Assembly: GCA_016706845.1 (NCBI GenBank)
Contig: JADJIV010000010.1
Location: 66,537-130,536 of the forward strand
Source of the DNA: PNOJ01 sp016706845
Lineage (GTDB): Bacteria; Krumholzibacteriota; Krumholzibacteriia; LZORAL124-64-63
Reading direction: 5' to 3'
DNA length: 64,000 bases
Numbering within the stretch: position 1 is the first letter of the stretch; every line of letters starts with the position of its first letter. This document shows, piece by piece, positions 37,882-47,501 of the stretch. Below the pieces are notes generated by a model. That model saw only the letters and a list, made by a program, of their open reading frames with translations. It searched no databases and was not told the DNA's origin. Both the position numbers and the translations under genes were made by a program.

Positions 37882-39362
37882 ATGAACATCTTGCGCCGAC
37901 CGACGGCCCTGAGGGCCGTGTTGATCGTTAGTATTCTGTTGCTGATCGCGGGAGTCGGAGTATTGCTGGCGTTGCGCGGGCCGGGCGGTCATCCGCCCGG
38001 CCCGGCCGCCGGCGCCCCGCCGCCGAGCGTCCTGCTGATCGGCATCGACACCTTCCGCGCTGACCACCCCGGCCCCCCGGGGCCGGGCGAACCCTCGCGA
38101 ACCCCCCACCTCGACGAGCTGGCGCGCGACGGCATCCGTTTCGAACAGTGCCTGTCGACGGCGCCCTGGACCCTGCCCTCGTTCGCCTCGATCTTCACCG
38201 GCCTGCGGCCCTACCGCCACGGCGCCGTCGGCGGCGAGCGCGACTACCTCTCCGAGCGGCACACGACCCTGGCCGAGCACCTCGCCCGGGCCGGCTACGC
38301 CACGGCGGGCTACGTGGGCATCAACTACCTGACCGCCCAGTTCGGCATGGACCAGGGGTACGTCTCCCCGCCGCCCCGCGGGACCGACCTGACGGGACTG
38401 GACCAGGCCGGCGGGGTCACGCGCCTCAGCGGCGATTTCTTCGCCGAGCACCGGGCGCGCCCAGCTTCGTCTTCACCCACTACTACGACCCGCACGCGCC
38501 CACCGCGCCGCCGGCCCCGTGGCACCGCAAGTACTACCTGGGCAACGAATGCCGGCCCGGCGAACCCTGACGGCGCGGATCCTGGCGGCGGGCGGCGTGC
38601 GGGCGAGAACGCGAACCGCGGGATGTACGACTGGCCCGCCGGCGTCACGGACCCCGCTTCCCGCCGGCGCAGTACGCGGCCGAGGTCAACTACGCCGACG
38701 ACCACGTGGGCCGGCTGATCGCCCGGCTGAAGCAGCTCGGCCTCTACGAGCAGATGCTGATCGTCGTGGTCGCCGACCACGGCGAGCACCTCGGCGAGCA
38801 CGGCTTCTTCTACACGCACTACCTGTCGTACCAGGAGACGATCCACGTCCCCCTGCTCGTCAAGCTGCCCGGCAACGCCGGCGCCGGCCGCGTCGTCGCG
38901 GCTCCCGTCTCCACCCTGGACCTCCTGCCGACCGTCCTGGAGATCACCGGGATCGCCGTCCCCGACACCCTGGACGGCCGTTCGCTGGCCGGCCTGCTGC
39001 TGGGCAACGCCAAGGCGCCGCCGCGCGACCTGCTGGCCGAGCAGGGCTCCGACCCCGACGACTTCTGCAAGACGCTCGTGGCCTGGCCCTGGAAGCTCAT
39101 GCTGTGGCGGGAGGGCGGGGTGGAACGCACCGCGCTCTTCGACCTGGCGACCGACCCCGGCGAGACGCGGGACGCGGCCGCCGAGCACCCCGAGGAGGCC
39201 GCGCGCCTGACCGCGCGGCTGCGCGCGACCTACGACCCGAGCTCGCCCCTGGGCCGCGGCGCCCCGGGCCGGCGCGCGAGCGTCGGCAAGTCGGACATCA
39301 GGTTGCTGGAGTCGCTGGGCTACGTGCACAAACCGCCCGCGAGCGCGGGCGGCGAAGGTTGA
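37882..39362 (+). CDS. Membrane-anchored sulfatase-fold protein (frameshifted)
   Basis: About 490 residues: one N-terminal membrane segment (AVLIVSILLLIAGVGVLLAL), then an alkaline-phosphatase-superfamily sulfatase domain. Metal and nucleophile motifs: LIGIDTFRADHPG, APWTLPSFASIFTGLRPYRHGA (threonine or serine in place of the formylglycine cysteine) and VVVADHGEHLGEHGFFYTHYLSYQETIHVPLLV. Frame changes near 38455, 38570 and 38670 interrupt the middle. Lacking the cysteine, it is more likely a phospho- or phosphoglycerol-transferring relative than a true sulfatase. It follows the ACP cassette by 17 bases. Confidence 0.75.
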
Positions 39363-39378
39363 CCGCGGCGCCGTCCCC

Positions 39379-41111
39379 CTACCGGACCAGCACCATCCGC
39401 CGCGACTGCCGCACGCCCCCGCATTCCAGCGTGCACAGGTAGGTCCCGCTGCCCAGGCCGTCGGCCCGGAACTCGACCTCGGTGCGGCCGGCCGGCAGTT
39501 CGCCGTCGACCAGCGTCCGCACCCGATGCCCCCTCAGGTCGTGCACCGCCAACGTCACCCGCGACGCCACGCCCAGTTCGACCGGGATCGTCGTGGACGG
39601 GTTGAACGGGTTCGGCCGGCAGGCGCCGAGCACCGCCGCCGACAGCACCAGCGGCGGCGAGGCGGTGACGTAGGCGGGCTCCCCGAAGACGAAGGCGGCG
39701 TCCCGCCGGCGCAGCGCCAGGGTCCGGGTCACGTAGCGGTCGGTGACGAGCAGTTCGACCTGGTCGACGGCGGCCGCGGCGCCCGACACCGAGAACCAGC
39801 CCGCGCCGTCGCCCTCGCCGACCGGGTACAGGGGACTCACGCTGCCGAAGTACCCCGGCGTGTGCTCCCCGCGTCCGTGCGCGGCAGCGTCCAGATGCGG
39901 ACGCCGCCGGTTTCCGTCGTGACGTAGTCGAAGGTCAGCGCCACCTGCTCGCCGAGGTCGAGCACGGCGGGCGGCGCGGGGTCGAAGGTCACGGCATTCA
40001 CCGCGTGGGGGCCGAAGGCGACGTCGGCCCGCAGCCGGACGTCGAGCAGCTCCGCGCCGCTGCCCGCGTCCTGCATCAGGACCTGCACGAACGGGACCTC
40101 GTGCTCTCCGGCCACGACCGTGAACGAGCGCGCGACGTGGCCGGCGGGACCGGCCAGCACCGGGCCGGCCGCGTAGCTCTGGTCGGGCACCGGCTCACCC
40201 GCGGCGTCCACGCCGCGGGCCAGGATCCTCACGCCGGCGGCCGCGGTGGTGGCGTAGTCGCAGTCGACCAGGACGCTCCGGCCGTGACCCAGCCACGCCC
40301 CCGTGCCCGGCGCGACCGCGAAGCCCGCGAGGCCGTGCCCCCCCCAGGCCAGATCGACGGGCCGGTCGAACTCCAGCAGCAGCTCGGTCATGGCTGCGTT
40401 CCACATCCGGACCCGGACGGCGTCGACGTGGGGCGAGCCGCCGTCGAAGCGGAACCACTGGGACCCGCCGCCCTGCCCGACGATGAAGCTCGGGGCGCCG
40501 ATGACGGCGCCCGCCGCGGGCGCGCCGCCGCTGAAGGGCTGCGCGGTCACGACCGCGCCGCCCGGCGCGGCGGTGGCGGCGTCGAAGCCCAGCACGTACG
40601 TCGCGCCGTGCAGCAGCCGGGCCGTTCCCGGCGACGACGGCTGCAGGTGGTAGACGGCGTGGTCCCCGACGTGGAGCGTCACGGGCACCGAGATGGCCAG
40701 CAGCGTGGAGCCCCAGTCGGGCGTGACCATCTCGATCAGGCAGTGGTCGAGCGCGTGGCTCCCGGCGGCGAACGAGAACCCGAGCTGCAGGTGGCCGGCG
40801 CCGGCGGGGAGCGCCGCGCTGGTCCCGCCGGCGTAGCCCTCGACGACCGCGCCGTCGCGCTGCGGGGCGACCCGGAAGCGGGCGCCGCCGGGGTTGGTGA
40901 TCTCGTAGGCGAAGTCGACCGTGATCTCGGCGCCGTTGGGCAGGTGCGAGCCGCCGGGCTCGCCGACGACGATGCCCCCGATCCAGCCGGCGGCGGCCGG
41001 TCCGGCCGCGGCGGCCAGCAGGGTCGTGAAGGCGATGGCCCGCAGCAGCAAGATGCCCCCCGATGCCGCCCCCGGGGCGGCGGATGATGATCCCACCGCC
41101 AATGATAGCAC
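39379..41111 (-). CDS. Secreted repeat protein with FlgD-like sorting domain (frameshifted)
   Basis: A protein of about 577 residues. It has a signal peptide (LLLRAIAFTTLLAAAAGPAAAG), then three or so beta-sandwich repeats that include ITVDFAYEITNPGGARFRVAPQRDG and ALTFDYVTTETGGVRIWTLPRTDAG. After a shift near 39865 the protein continues to a FlgD-like Ig domain (ACRPNPFNPSTTIPVEL ... MVLVR). The start could be a TTG near 41049, next to the signal peptide and a GGGGGG run, instead of the ATG at 41111. Function unknown. Confidence 0.6.
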
Positions 41112-41138
41112 AGAACTGGAAAGGGCGGCCCGGTTGGG

Positions 41139-42088
41139 TCACGGGGCAGCGTCCCCGTCGACCCGCCGTTGCGGGGGGGCAGCAGCGACGCGGCGATCGA
41201 GCCGCCGAGCAGCGCGGCGATGACCCCCAGCGAGACCGCGACGGGCAGCTTCCCGACGTCCACCAGCAGCATCTTGACGCCGACGAAGGCGAGCACGAGG
41301 CCGAGGCCGACCTTCAGGAAGCGGAAGCGGCCCATCATCCCCGCCAGCAGGAAGTAGAGGGCCCGCAGCCCGAGGATGGCGAAGATGTTCGAGGTGAAGA
41401 CGATGAACGGGTCCTTCGTGATGGCGAAGATGGCCGGGATGGAGTCGACGGCGAACACGATGTCCGTGGCCTCGACCACCACCAGCACCATCAGCAGCGG
41501 GGTGGCCAGCCAGCGGCCGCCCTCCTTGACGACGAAGCGGGCGCCGCGGTAGTCGGAGGTGAGCGGGATGAAGCGGCGGAACGCCTTCAGCACGGGGTTG
41601 CGCTCGGGGTGGATCTCGCCGTCGCGGTGCAGCAGCAGCTTGACGCCCGTGAAGACCAGGAACGCGCCGAAGATGTACATGATCCCGTGGAAGCGGTGGA
41701 TCAGCGCGGCGCCGGCCACGATGAACAGGGCGCGCATGAGCAGGGCGCCGAGGATGCCCCAGAACAGGACCCGGTGCTGGAGCTTCGCCGGCACGGCGAA
41801 GAACGAGAACAGCACGATGAACACGAACAGGTTGTCGACCGAGAGCGCCTTCTCCAGCAGGTAGCCGGTCAGGAACTCCAGGCCGCGCACCGCGCCGAAG
41901 CGGTGCCAGATCCAGGCGTTGAACAGCAGCGAGATCGTGATCCAGATCACCGACCAGAGCAGCGCCTCGCGGATGCGGATCTCGTGGGCCCGGCGGTTGA
42001 ACACGCCCAGGTCCAGCGCCAGCATCGCCAGCACGAACCCGATGAAGCCCGCCCAGAGCGCCGGCGTCCCGACCGAGACTGCTTCCAT
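41139..42088 (-). CDS. TerC family integral membrane protein
   Basis: A protein of about 316 residues with seven to nine helices. TerC motifs include EKALSVDNLFVFIVLFSFF and VVVEATDIVFAVDSIPAIFAIT, with aspartates in the membrane that bind metal. Relatives (Alx, MeeY/MeeF) export manganese during exoenzyme metalation or alkaline stress. The reading frame runs past the expected end into a neighbour. The seven-G run at 41174-41180 (plus strand) is probably one base short; with eight the protein would end at 41139. No alx-type yybP riboswitch was recognised upstream. Confidence 0.88.
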
Positions 42089-42215
42089 GCCCACCTCGCG
42101 TTGCCGCCGACCTTCCGCACCGGCGAACGCGCCGGTGGCGAACCGGCGTCCAAGATAGACCCGTCTCCCCCGCAGGGAAACGCCGATTCCGCGCGCGGCC
42201 GGCCGCCGCCGGCGT

Positions 42216-45200
42216 TCAGCGCACCAGCAGCGTCTTGCGGGTCAGCACGCGCTCCCCGGCCTGCAGCCGCAAGACGTAGGTGCCCGAGGCCGCGGCCTGC
42301 CCGCCGTCGGTGCGGCCGTCCCAGACCCGCCGGTGCTCGCCGGCCTCCAGCTGCGCCGACACCAGGCGCCGCACCGCGCGGCCCTTGAGGTCGAAGACCG
42401 CGAGGTCGACCTGCTGCCGGGCGTCCAGCGTGAAGCGGATCTCGCTGCCGGGGTTGCCGGGGTTCGGCCAGGGCGGGCCGAGGCTCAGCTCGGGGGCGGC
42501 ACCCGGCGCCGCGACGCTGTAGCCGTTGGACGCGCCGGGGGTGCCGTGGTTGGCCGACACGGCCCAGCTGGCCGGCAGGGCGTTGTCGAGTCCGGGATCG
42601 ACCAGCGCCAGGGTCGCCCCGGTGCCGTTGGCCCCGGAAGGCCACGGTGCCGAGGGCAGGAAGGACACGCCGTCGTGCAGCTCGCCTCCGGGTTCGAAGA
42701 GGCGCAGGTACTCGCCGCCGCTGCTGAGGCCGTAGCCGAGGTTGCCGATCGCCGCGGTCACCTGCGGGAACAGGGCCAGGAAGGCCGCCCGGTCGCGGCA
42801 GAGCACCAGGAACCCTCCCGGCGCCAGGATCGTGCCGGCGGGGATGTTGTAGGAGTGGGCGTCCTCGCCGTCCTTGAACTTCCAGCCGCCGAGGTCGACC
42901 GCCGCGCGCCCGGGGTTGTGCAGCTCGACCCAGTCCTCGGGGTCGAAGCTGCCCGAGGAGTTGAAGTTGATCTCGTTGATGACCACCCGGACCTCGCCGG
43001 CCTCGCCGGTGAAGTGGGCGGTCACGGCGTAATCCCCGGCCGGGGTCAGCGTCACGGTCGCCTGGTCGGGCAGCTCCGGATCGCTCCAGCCGTCGAACAC
43101 GAAGCCGGGCGCCGGCTCGGCCGTCAGGGTGACGGGCACGCCCTGGAAGTAGAGGCCGGACCAGGTGGAGTCGACCGTCGCGGCCGACAGGCGGAGGCGC
43201 CCGGCGCCGTGCGGCGCGACGTCCAGGCCGAGCACGAGGTCGCCGCCCAGCTGGAAACGGCTGCGCAGGTGTTCGCGCGCGATGGCGGGCCGCCGCGTCA
43301 GGAAGTCCCCGACCACCTGCAGGCGGGCGGCCCAATCAGGCGAGGCGCCCCAGCGCGCCAGGTGGCGGGGCATCTCTGCGGCGAGGTCGTCGGCCAGGGA
43401 CGCGAAGACCGCCAGGCTGCGCGGCGCATGGAACGTCGTGTTCAGGTGGTCGCAGAAGCGGTTGATGAACAGGTCGCGGAAGTCCGCGTTCTCCAGCAGG
43501 TGGCGCAGGATGTGGGTGCGGAAGTTCGCCGACGGCCAACCCGAGCCGCTGGCGTCGAGGGCCCGGCCCAGGGCGTCGAACTCCACCGGCGCCTGCAGGC
43601 CCAGGCCCGCGTCGGTGTCGTAGAGGATCCAGCGCCAGCGCCCGCCGTCGACGGCTGGGCGCCACCAGGCGATGTTGTTGGTGCCCCAGTCGGTGTTGGC
43701 GCAGAAGATCTCGGCGATCTGGTAGTCGGCGAAGTTCTCAACCTCCATCTGCTGCCGGACGTGGTCGTAGTGGGCCGGCTGGCTCATGTCGTTGGCGCCG
43801 AGGTAGTCCCACAGGTCCCAGAAGTGCGAGGTGCTGCCCGCCACCGCCGTCCAGTAGTTCTTGATCAGGTCGATCCCCTCGGGGTCCAGGCCGTGGTTGG
43901 TCGCCACGTAGTAGTCGCCGACGTGCTCGCGCACGTTCATGATGCCCCAGTACTCACCGTTGAGGAACACGCGCGAGGGCCGGTAGGCGAGGCGGTCGAG
44001 GTCGACCGCCGCGACCAGCCGGTGCATCAGGCCGTCCCGGAAGTGCGTCGAGGAGAAATCGTTGCCGGAGTTGCGCCACACGAGGTCCTCGAATTCCAGG
44101 AGCGGCTTCTCGTCGAACATCCGGCAGCGGATCATGTCGGCGCCGTAGCCGTCGCGCGCGTTGATCTTGAAGGACTTCTGGGGCTTGGTCCGCGAGTAGG
44201 CGCCGAAGAGCTCCACGCCGTAGTCCTGGCTGAGCGCCGTGCTGCCGTCGGTCTCGAAGAACTCGAGGTGCACGGGGCGCTCCCACTCCTCGTAGATGTT
44301 CGCTTCGACGTAGATGCCGTACTCGGGGTCCCAGAGGTTGGGCGGGTCGGTGACGAAGGACGTCGTGGGCAGGTCCGAGACGTCGTCCACGATGTAGGTG
44401 TGCGTCGCCGCCCGGCTGGGCAACTTGCCGGGAGCGAAGGTGACCGCGCGCACCACGGTCGTCGCCGTGATCGTCAGCGGGCCTTCGTAGAGCGGCGAGT
44501 CGGCGTCGGGAAGCACGCCGCCCAGGGCGTAGCGCACGACGGCCCCGGGCTCGCCGGTGCCCAGCACGACCTGCAGGCCGCCCGCGTAGTGGCCGCCCGC
44601 GGGGATGGCGTAAGGGGACGGCGCGAAGGTCGCGGCGCCCTGGCCGTCGTTGGGCGCCCCGGGCGTCGGCGACGTGAAGAAGTGCCAGACCGCGGCGCCG
44701 TCGGGGGCCCGGCCGCGCGAGACGTCGGTGTACATCGGGCCGGTGAAGACCTGGTCGACGGCCGCGCCGGCGGGGTCGCTCAGGCGGAGCGTCTCGCCGT
44801 CGGCGCCGAGCTTGAAGTTCGTGTGCAGCTTGGGCAGCAGGGCGGCGATCACGGCGCACGGGGGGCGGCCGCCGTCCGCGGGCCGCGAGCGCATGTTCAG
44901 GGTCACGAAGGGCACGCAGCTGAGGTCGCTCGCGTCCAGGCCGGAGTCGTGGACCTCGACGGCCAGGACGTTGACGCCCGCGCACAGCGGCGCGCCGTAG
45001 ATGCCGCCTCCGTCCAGCTCGACGTCCCGGTACAGCCGGGCCTCGTGGTCGCGGTCGGCAGGCTGGTCCCAGGCGGGGTCCCCGTCGCCGGACAGGTTCT
45101 CCCGGAAGATCTGCTGCCCGTTGAGCCAGACCACGACGCCGTCGTCGAAGTCCAGGTGCAGGTGCAGGCGGCGGACGGCCGCGAGATCGGGCACGACGAA

Positions 45201-45710
45201 GGTGCGGCGCATCGCGACCGAGACGCAGGGCTCCACGATGGTGGCGTCGTCGCCGTCGCCGAAGCCGAAGCCGGCGGGTCCCTCCGCCCAGCCCGCGTCG
45301 TCGAAGCCCGGCGCCTGCCAGCCGGCCGGCGGGGCGCTGGTGTTGGCGCGGTAGCGCCACGCATCGCCGATCTCGGCGACCGACTCCCAGTGGATCGGCA
45401 CATCGCGGTAGCTGGTCCCGGAAGCGAAGACCAGCAGGCGCTCGCCCGGGTCGATGAGCTGGGGTGGGAAGGTCCACTTCAGCGGCTCGTCGGGGTCGTC
45501 CGACAGGCCGTAGTCGTCGAGGTTCACGGTGGCGGCGCCGGCGTTGTACAGCTCGATCCAGTCGGACGCCTCGCCGTGGTCGTCGAGCAGGCCCATGATG
45601 TTCGAGGCGACGAACTCGTTGATGACGACCTGGGCCCCGGCGGGGGCGGCCGCCGCCACCCAGCAGGACAAAGCCAGAATCGCGACGGCGGCCCGTGCAG
45701 GCAGCTTCAT
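42216..45710 (-). CDS. Secreted CotH kinase / lamin-tail protein with FlgD sorting domain
   Basis: An intact 1164-residue secreted protein. Order: signal peptide (1-26); lamin-tail domain (VINEFVASNIMG ... LIDPGERLLVFASG); a jelly-roll-like region; a chitobiase-type Ig segment (FAPSPYAIPAGGHYAGGLQVVL); a CotH kinase-like domain (SQDYGVELFGAYSRTKPQKSFKI, VFLNGEYWGIMNVREHVGDYY, WRWILYDTDAGLGL); an Ig-like repeat; a second lamin-tail domain (VINEINFNSSG); and a FlgD-like tail (WPNPGNPGSEIRF ... TLLVR). CotH-fold proteins phosphorylate surface proteins in spore formers; here it presumably acts outside the cell. Confidence 0.9.
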   Translation of the reverse strand: MKLPARAAVAILALSCWVAAAAPAGAQVVINEFVASNIMGLLDDHGEASDWIELYNAGAATVNLDDYGLSDDPDEPLKWTFPPQLIDPGERLLVFASGTSYRDVPIHWESVAEIGDAWRYRANTSAPPAGWQAPGFDDAGWAEGPAGFGFGDGDDATIVEPCVSVAMRRTFVVPDLAAVRRLHLHLDFDDGVVVWLNGQQIFRENLSGDGDPAWDQPADRDHEARLYRDVELDGGGIYGAPLCAGVNVLAVEVHDSGLDASDLSCVPFVTLNMRSRPADGGRPPCAVIAALLPKLHTNFKLGADGETLRLSDPAGAAVDQVFTGPMYTDVSRGRAPDGAAVWHFFTSPTPGAPNDGQGAATFAPSPYAIPAGGHYAGGLQVVLGTGEPGAVVRYALGGVLPDADSPLYEGPLTITATTVVRAVTFAPGKLPSRAATHTYIVDDVSDLPTTSFVTDPPNLWDPEYGIYVEANIYEEWERPVHLEFFETDGSTALSQDYGVELFGAYSRTKPQKSFKINARDGYGADMIRCRMFDEKPLLEFEDLVWRNSGNDFSSTHFRDGLMHRLVAAVDLDRLAYRPSRVFLNGEYWGIMNVREHVGDYYVATNHGLDPEGIDLIKNYWTAVAGSTSHFWDLWDYLGANDMSQPAHYDHVRQQMEVENFADYQIAEIFCANTDWGTNNIAWWRPAVDGGRWRWILYDTDAGLGLQAPVEFDALGRALDASGSGWPSANFRTHILRHLLENADFRDLFINRFCDHLNTTFHAPRSLAVFASLADDLAAEMPRHLARWGASPDWAARLQVVGDFLTRRPAIAREHLRSRFQLGGDLVLGLDVAPHGAGRLRLSAATVDSTWSGLYFQGVPVTLTAEPAPGFVFDGWSDPELPDQATVTLTPAGDYAVTAHFTGEAGEVRVVINEINFNSSGSFDPEDWVELHNPGRAAVDLGGWKFKDGEDAHSYNIPAGTILAPGGFLVLCRDRAAFLALFPQVTAAIGNLGYGLSSGGEYLRLFEPGGELHDGVSFLPSAPWPSGANGTGATLALVDPGLDNALPASWAVSANHGTPGASNGYSVAAPGAAPELSLGPPWPNPGNPGSEIRFTLDARQQVDLAVFDLKGRAVRRLVSAQLEAGEHRRVWDGRTDGGQAAASGTYVLRLQAGERVLTRKTLLVR

Positions 45711-45877
45711 GAAGATCCTCCGGATATCGGGCAGGGCGGGCGGTCCCGGGCCCCGTTGATGACGAAGCGGACGATTTCGCTATCTTACGATAGAACGGCG
45801 GCGGCGGTCCGGAATAAGATGGGGCGACCCCTCCGGCCCGGCCCCGGCATCCCGACCCCGACGACAAGGAACGCGAC

Positions 45878-46533
45878 GTGAGCGACACACCGCCCGGACT
45901 CATCTGCGGCGACGACGGCCTCCCGCGCTGCTGGTGGTGCGGCGGCGCCGAGGACTACGCGCGCTACCACGACCGCGAGTGGGGCTTCCCGGTCACCGAC
46001 GACCACCGCCTCTTCGAGAAGATCTGCCTCGAGGGCTTCCAGGCCGGCCTCTCCTGGCTGACGATCCTGCGCAAGCGCGACCGCTTCCGGGCCGTCTTCG
46101 ACGGGTTCGACTTCGAGCGGGTGGCCCGCTACACCCCGGCGCGGGTCGACCGGCTCCTGCTGGACGCGGGGATCGTCCGGCACCGGGGCAAGATCGAATC
46201 GACGATCAACAACGCCTGCCGGGCCCGGGAGCTGGCGCAGGAATTCGGCTCGCTGGCCGCCTACTTCTGGCGCTTCGAGCCGGACCCCGCCGGCCGGCCG
46301 CGGCGCCTGACCCGCGCGACGCTCGCGACCCTGTCCAAGACGCCGGAATCGACGGCCCTCTCGAAGGACCTCAAGGCACGCGGCTGGAGCTTCGTGGGCC
46401 CGACCACCGTCTACGCCTTCATGCAGGCCATGGGCCTGGTCGACGACCATCTCGAGGGCTGCCACGCGCGCGCCGCGGCGGAGCGGCCCGCGCCCGTTTC
46501 GTGCGGCCGCGCCCTACCGGTACATCCGCTTGA
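45878..46533 (+). CDS. tag: DNA-3-methyladenine glycosylase I
   Basis: Removes 3-methyladenine from alkylated DNA. Motifs: CWWCGGAEDYARYHDREWGFP (zinc cysteine and histidine), GLSWLTILRKRDRFRAVF, and DDHLEGCHAR (second zinc pair). The in-frame ORF shows no stop until 47524 and would overrun the opposite gene, so a small indel after EGCHAR probably hides the true end; the next frame stops at 46533. Normal Tag length is about 190 residues, ending just after this motif. Divergent from the CotH gene. Confidence 0.9.
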
Positions 46534-47455
46534 CGCCGCCCCAGCTCGACCGCTCTCCGGCCACCGGCGCGTCGATCGTCAGCACGGAGTTGCCGCAGCC
46601 GCCGAGCTGGTAGCCGTCGACGATCAGGTAGTACCAGCCGTCGGCCGTCGCCTGGTAGTCGACGATCTCGGGGTCGTCGCCGCCCGCCACGCACGAGTTC
46701 ATGTCCGAACAGTCGGTCAGCAGGTAGAGCGAGGCGTCGTAGTCCTCGCCGGAGAGGACCGCCGAGAAGTCCTCCCCGGCGGCGAGGTGGATCTTCCAGA
46801 CCGCGTCCTCGCCGGCGGCCTGGTAGCCGGTGCAGCCGATCGCCGGGCTGTAGTCCATCAGCGAGCCGCAGGTGTAGACCGGGAACGACGTCAGCCCCTG
46901 CTCCTGCAGGTCGATGGCGAGCTCGCAGACGGGGTTGGCGTAGGTGACGGGGACCGTGACGGTCAGGTCGAAGGAGGAGATGCAGGCCGGCTGCTGCCAC
47001 TTGTCCACCATGATGTAGTAGCTGCCGGCCGCGAGCGACAGGCCCGAGATCACCCGCGGGGTCGCCTCGTAGCCGCTGCGCTGCACGAGGCAATTGCCCG
47101 TGTCGGGGCAGCCGTCGAAGATCGCGAGGCCCGTCCACAGGGTGCCGCGCGGGTCGAAGGTGACGGTCACGATCTGCGGCGAGGCGAGGTCCAGGCGGTA
47201 GACGAGGTCCTCGCCGCCGTCGTAGTAGCCGAGGCAGGTCTCGGCGTCGTCATCGCCGCGTCCGCAGGTGGTCTGCCCGAGGTCGCTGAACGGCAGCGAG
47301 GCGATCGGCAACGGGTCTGCGCAGTCGTCGCCGGACGTCGCGACCACCGCGGCGACCGGCGAGCCGACCGGCTTGGCCGCCGCCTCCACCGCGGCGAAGC
47401 CCGCCATCGACAAGATCGTCCCCAGCAACAGCAGCCGCGATGTTCGTGCGTTCAT
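46514..47455 (-). CDS. Secreted protein with two pre-peptidase-C-like domains
   Basis: A 313-residue intact protein: signal peptide (MNARTSRLLLLGTILSMAGFAAVEA), then two related beta domains of about 130 residues, each with GGEDLVYRLDLAS / AGEDAVWKIHLAA, a C-D/C cysteine pair, and AGSYYIMVDKWQ / DGWYYLIVDGYQ. This is the pattern of PPC-like domains that accompany secreted proteases. No catalytic domain and no FlgD-like tail are present. Function unknown. Confidence 0.7.
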   Translation of the reverse strand: MNARTSRLLLLGTILSMAGFAAVEAAAKPVGSPVAAVVATSGDDCADPLPIASLPFSDLGQTTCGRGDDDAETCLGYYDGGEDLVYRLDLASPQIVTVTFDPRGTLWTGLAIFDGCPDTGNCLVQRSGYEATPRVISGLSLAAGSYYIMVDKWQQPACISSFDLTVTVPVTYANPVCELAIDLQEQGLTSFPVYTCGSLMDYSPAIGCTGYQAAGEDAVWKIHLAAGEDFSAVLSGEDYDASLYLLTDCSDMNSCVAGGDDPEIVDYQATADGWYYLIVDGYQLGGCGNSVLTIDAPVAGERSSWGGVKRMYR

Positions 47456-47501
47456 GACGTCCCTCCCCCGCTCGTCTGCGACACGCCCCCCGCGCTCCGG
47501 A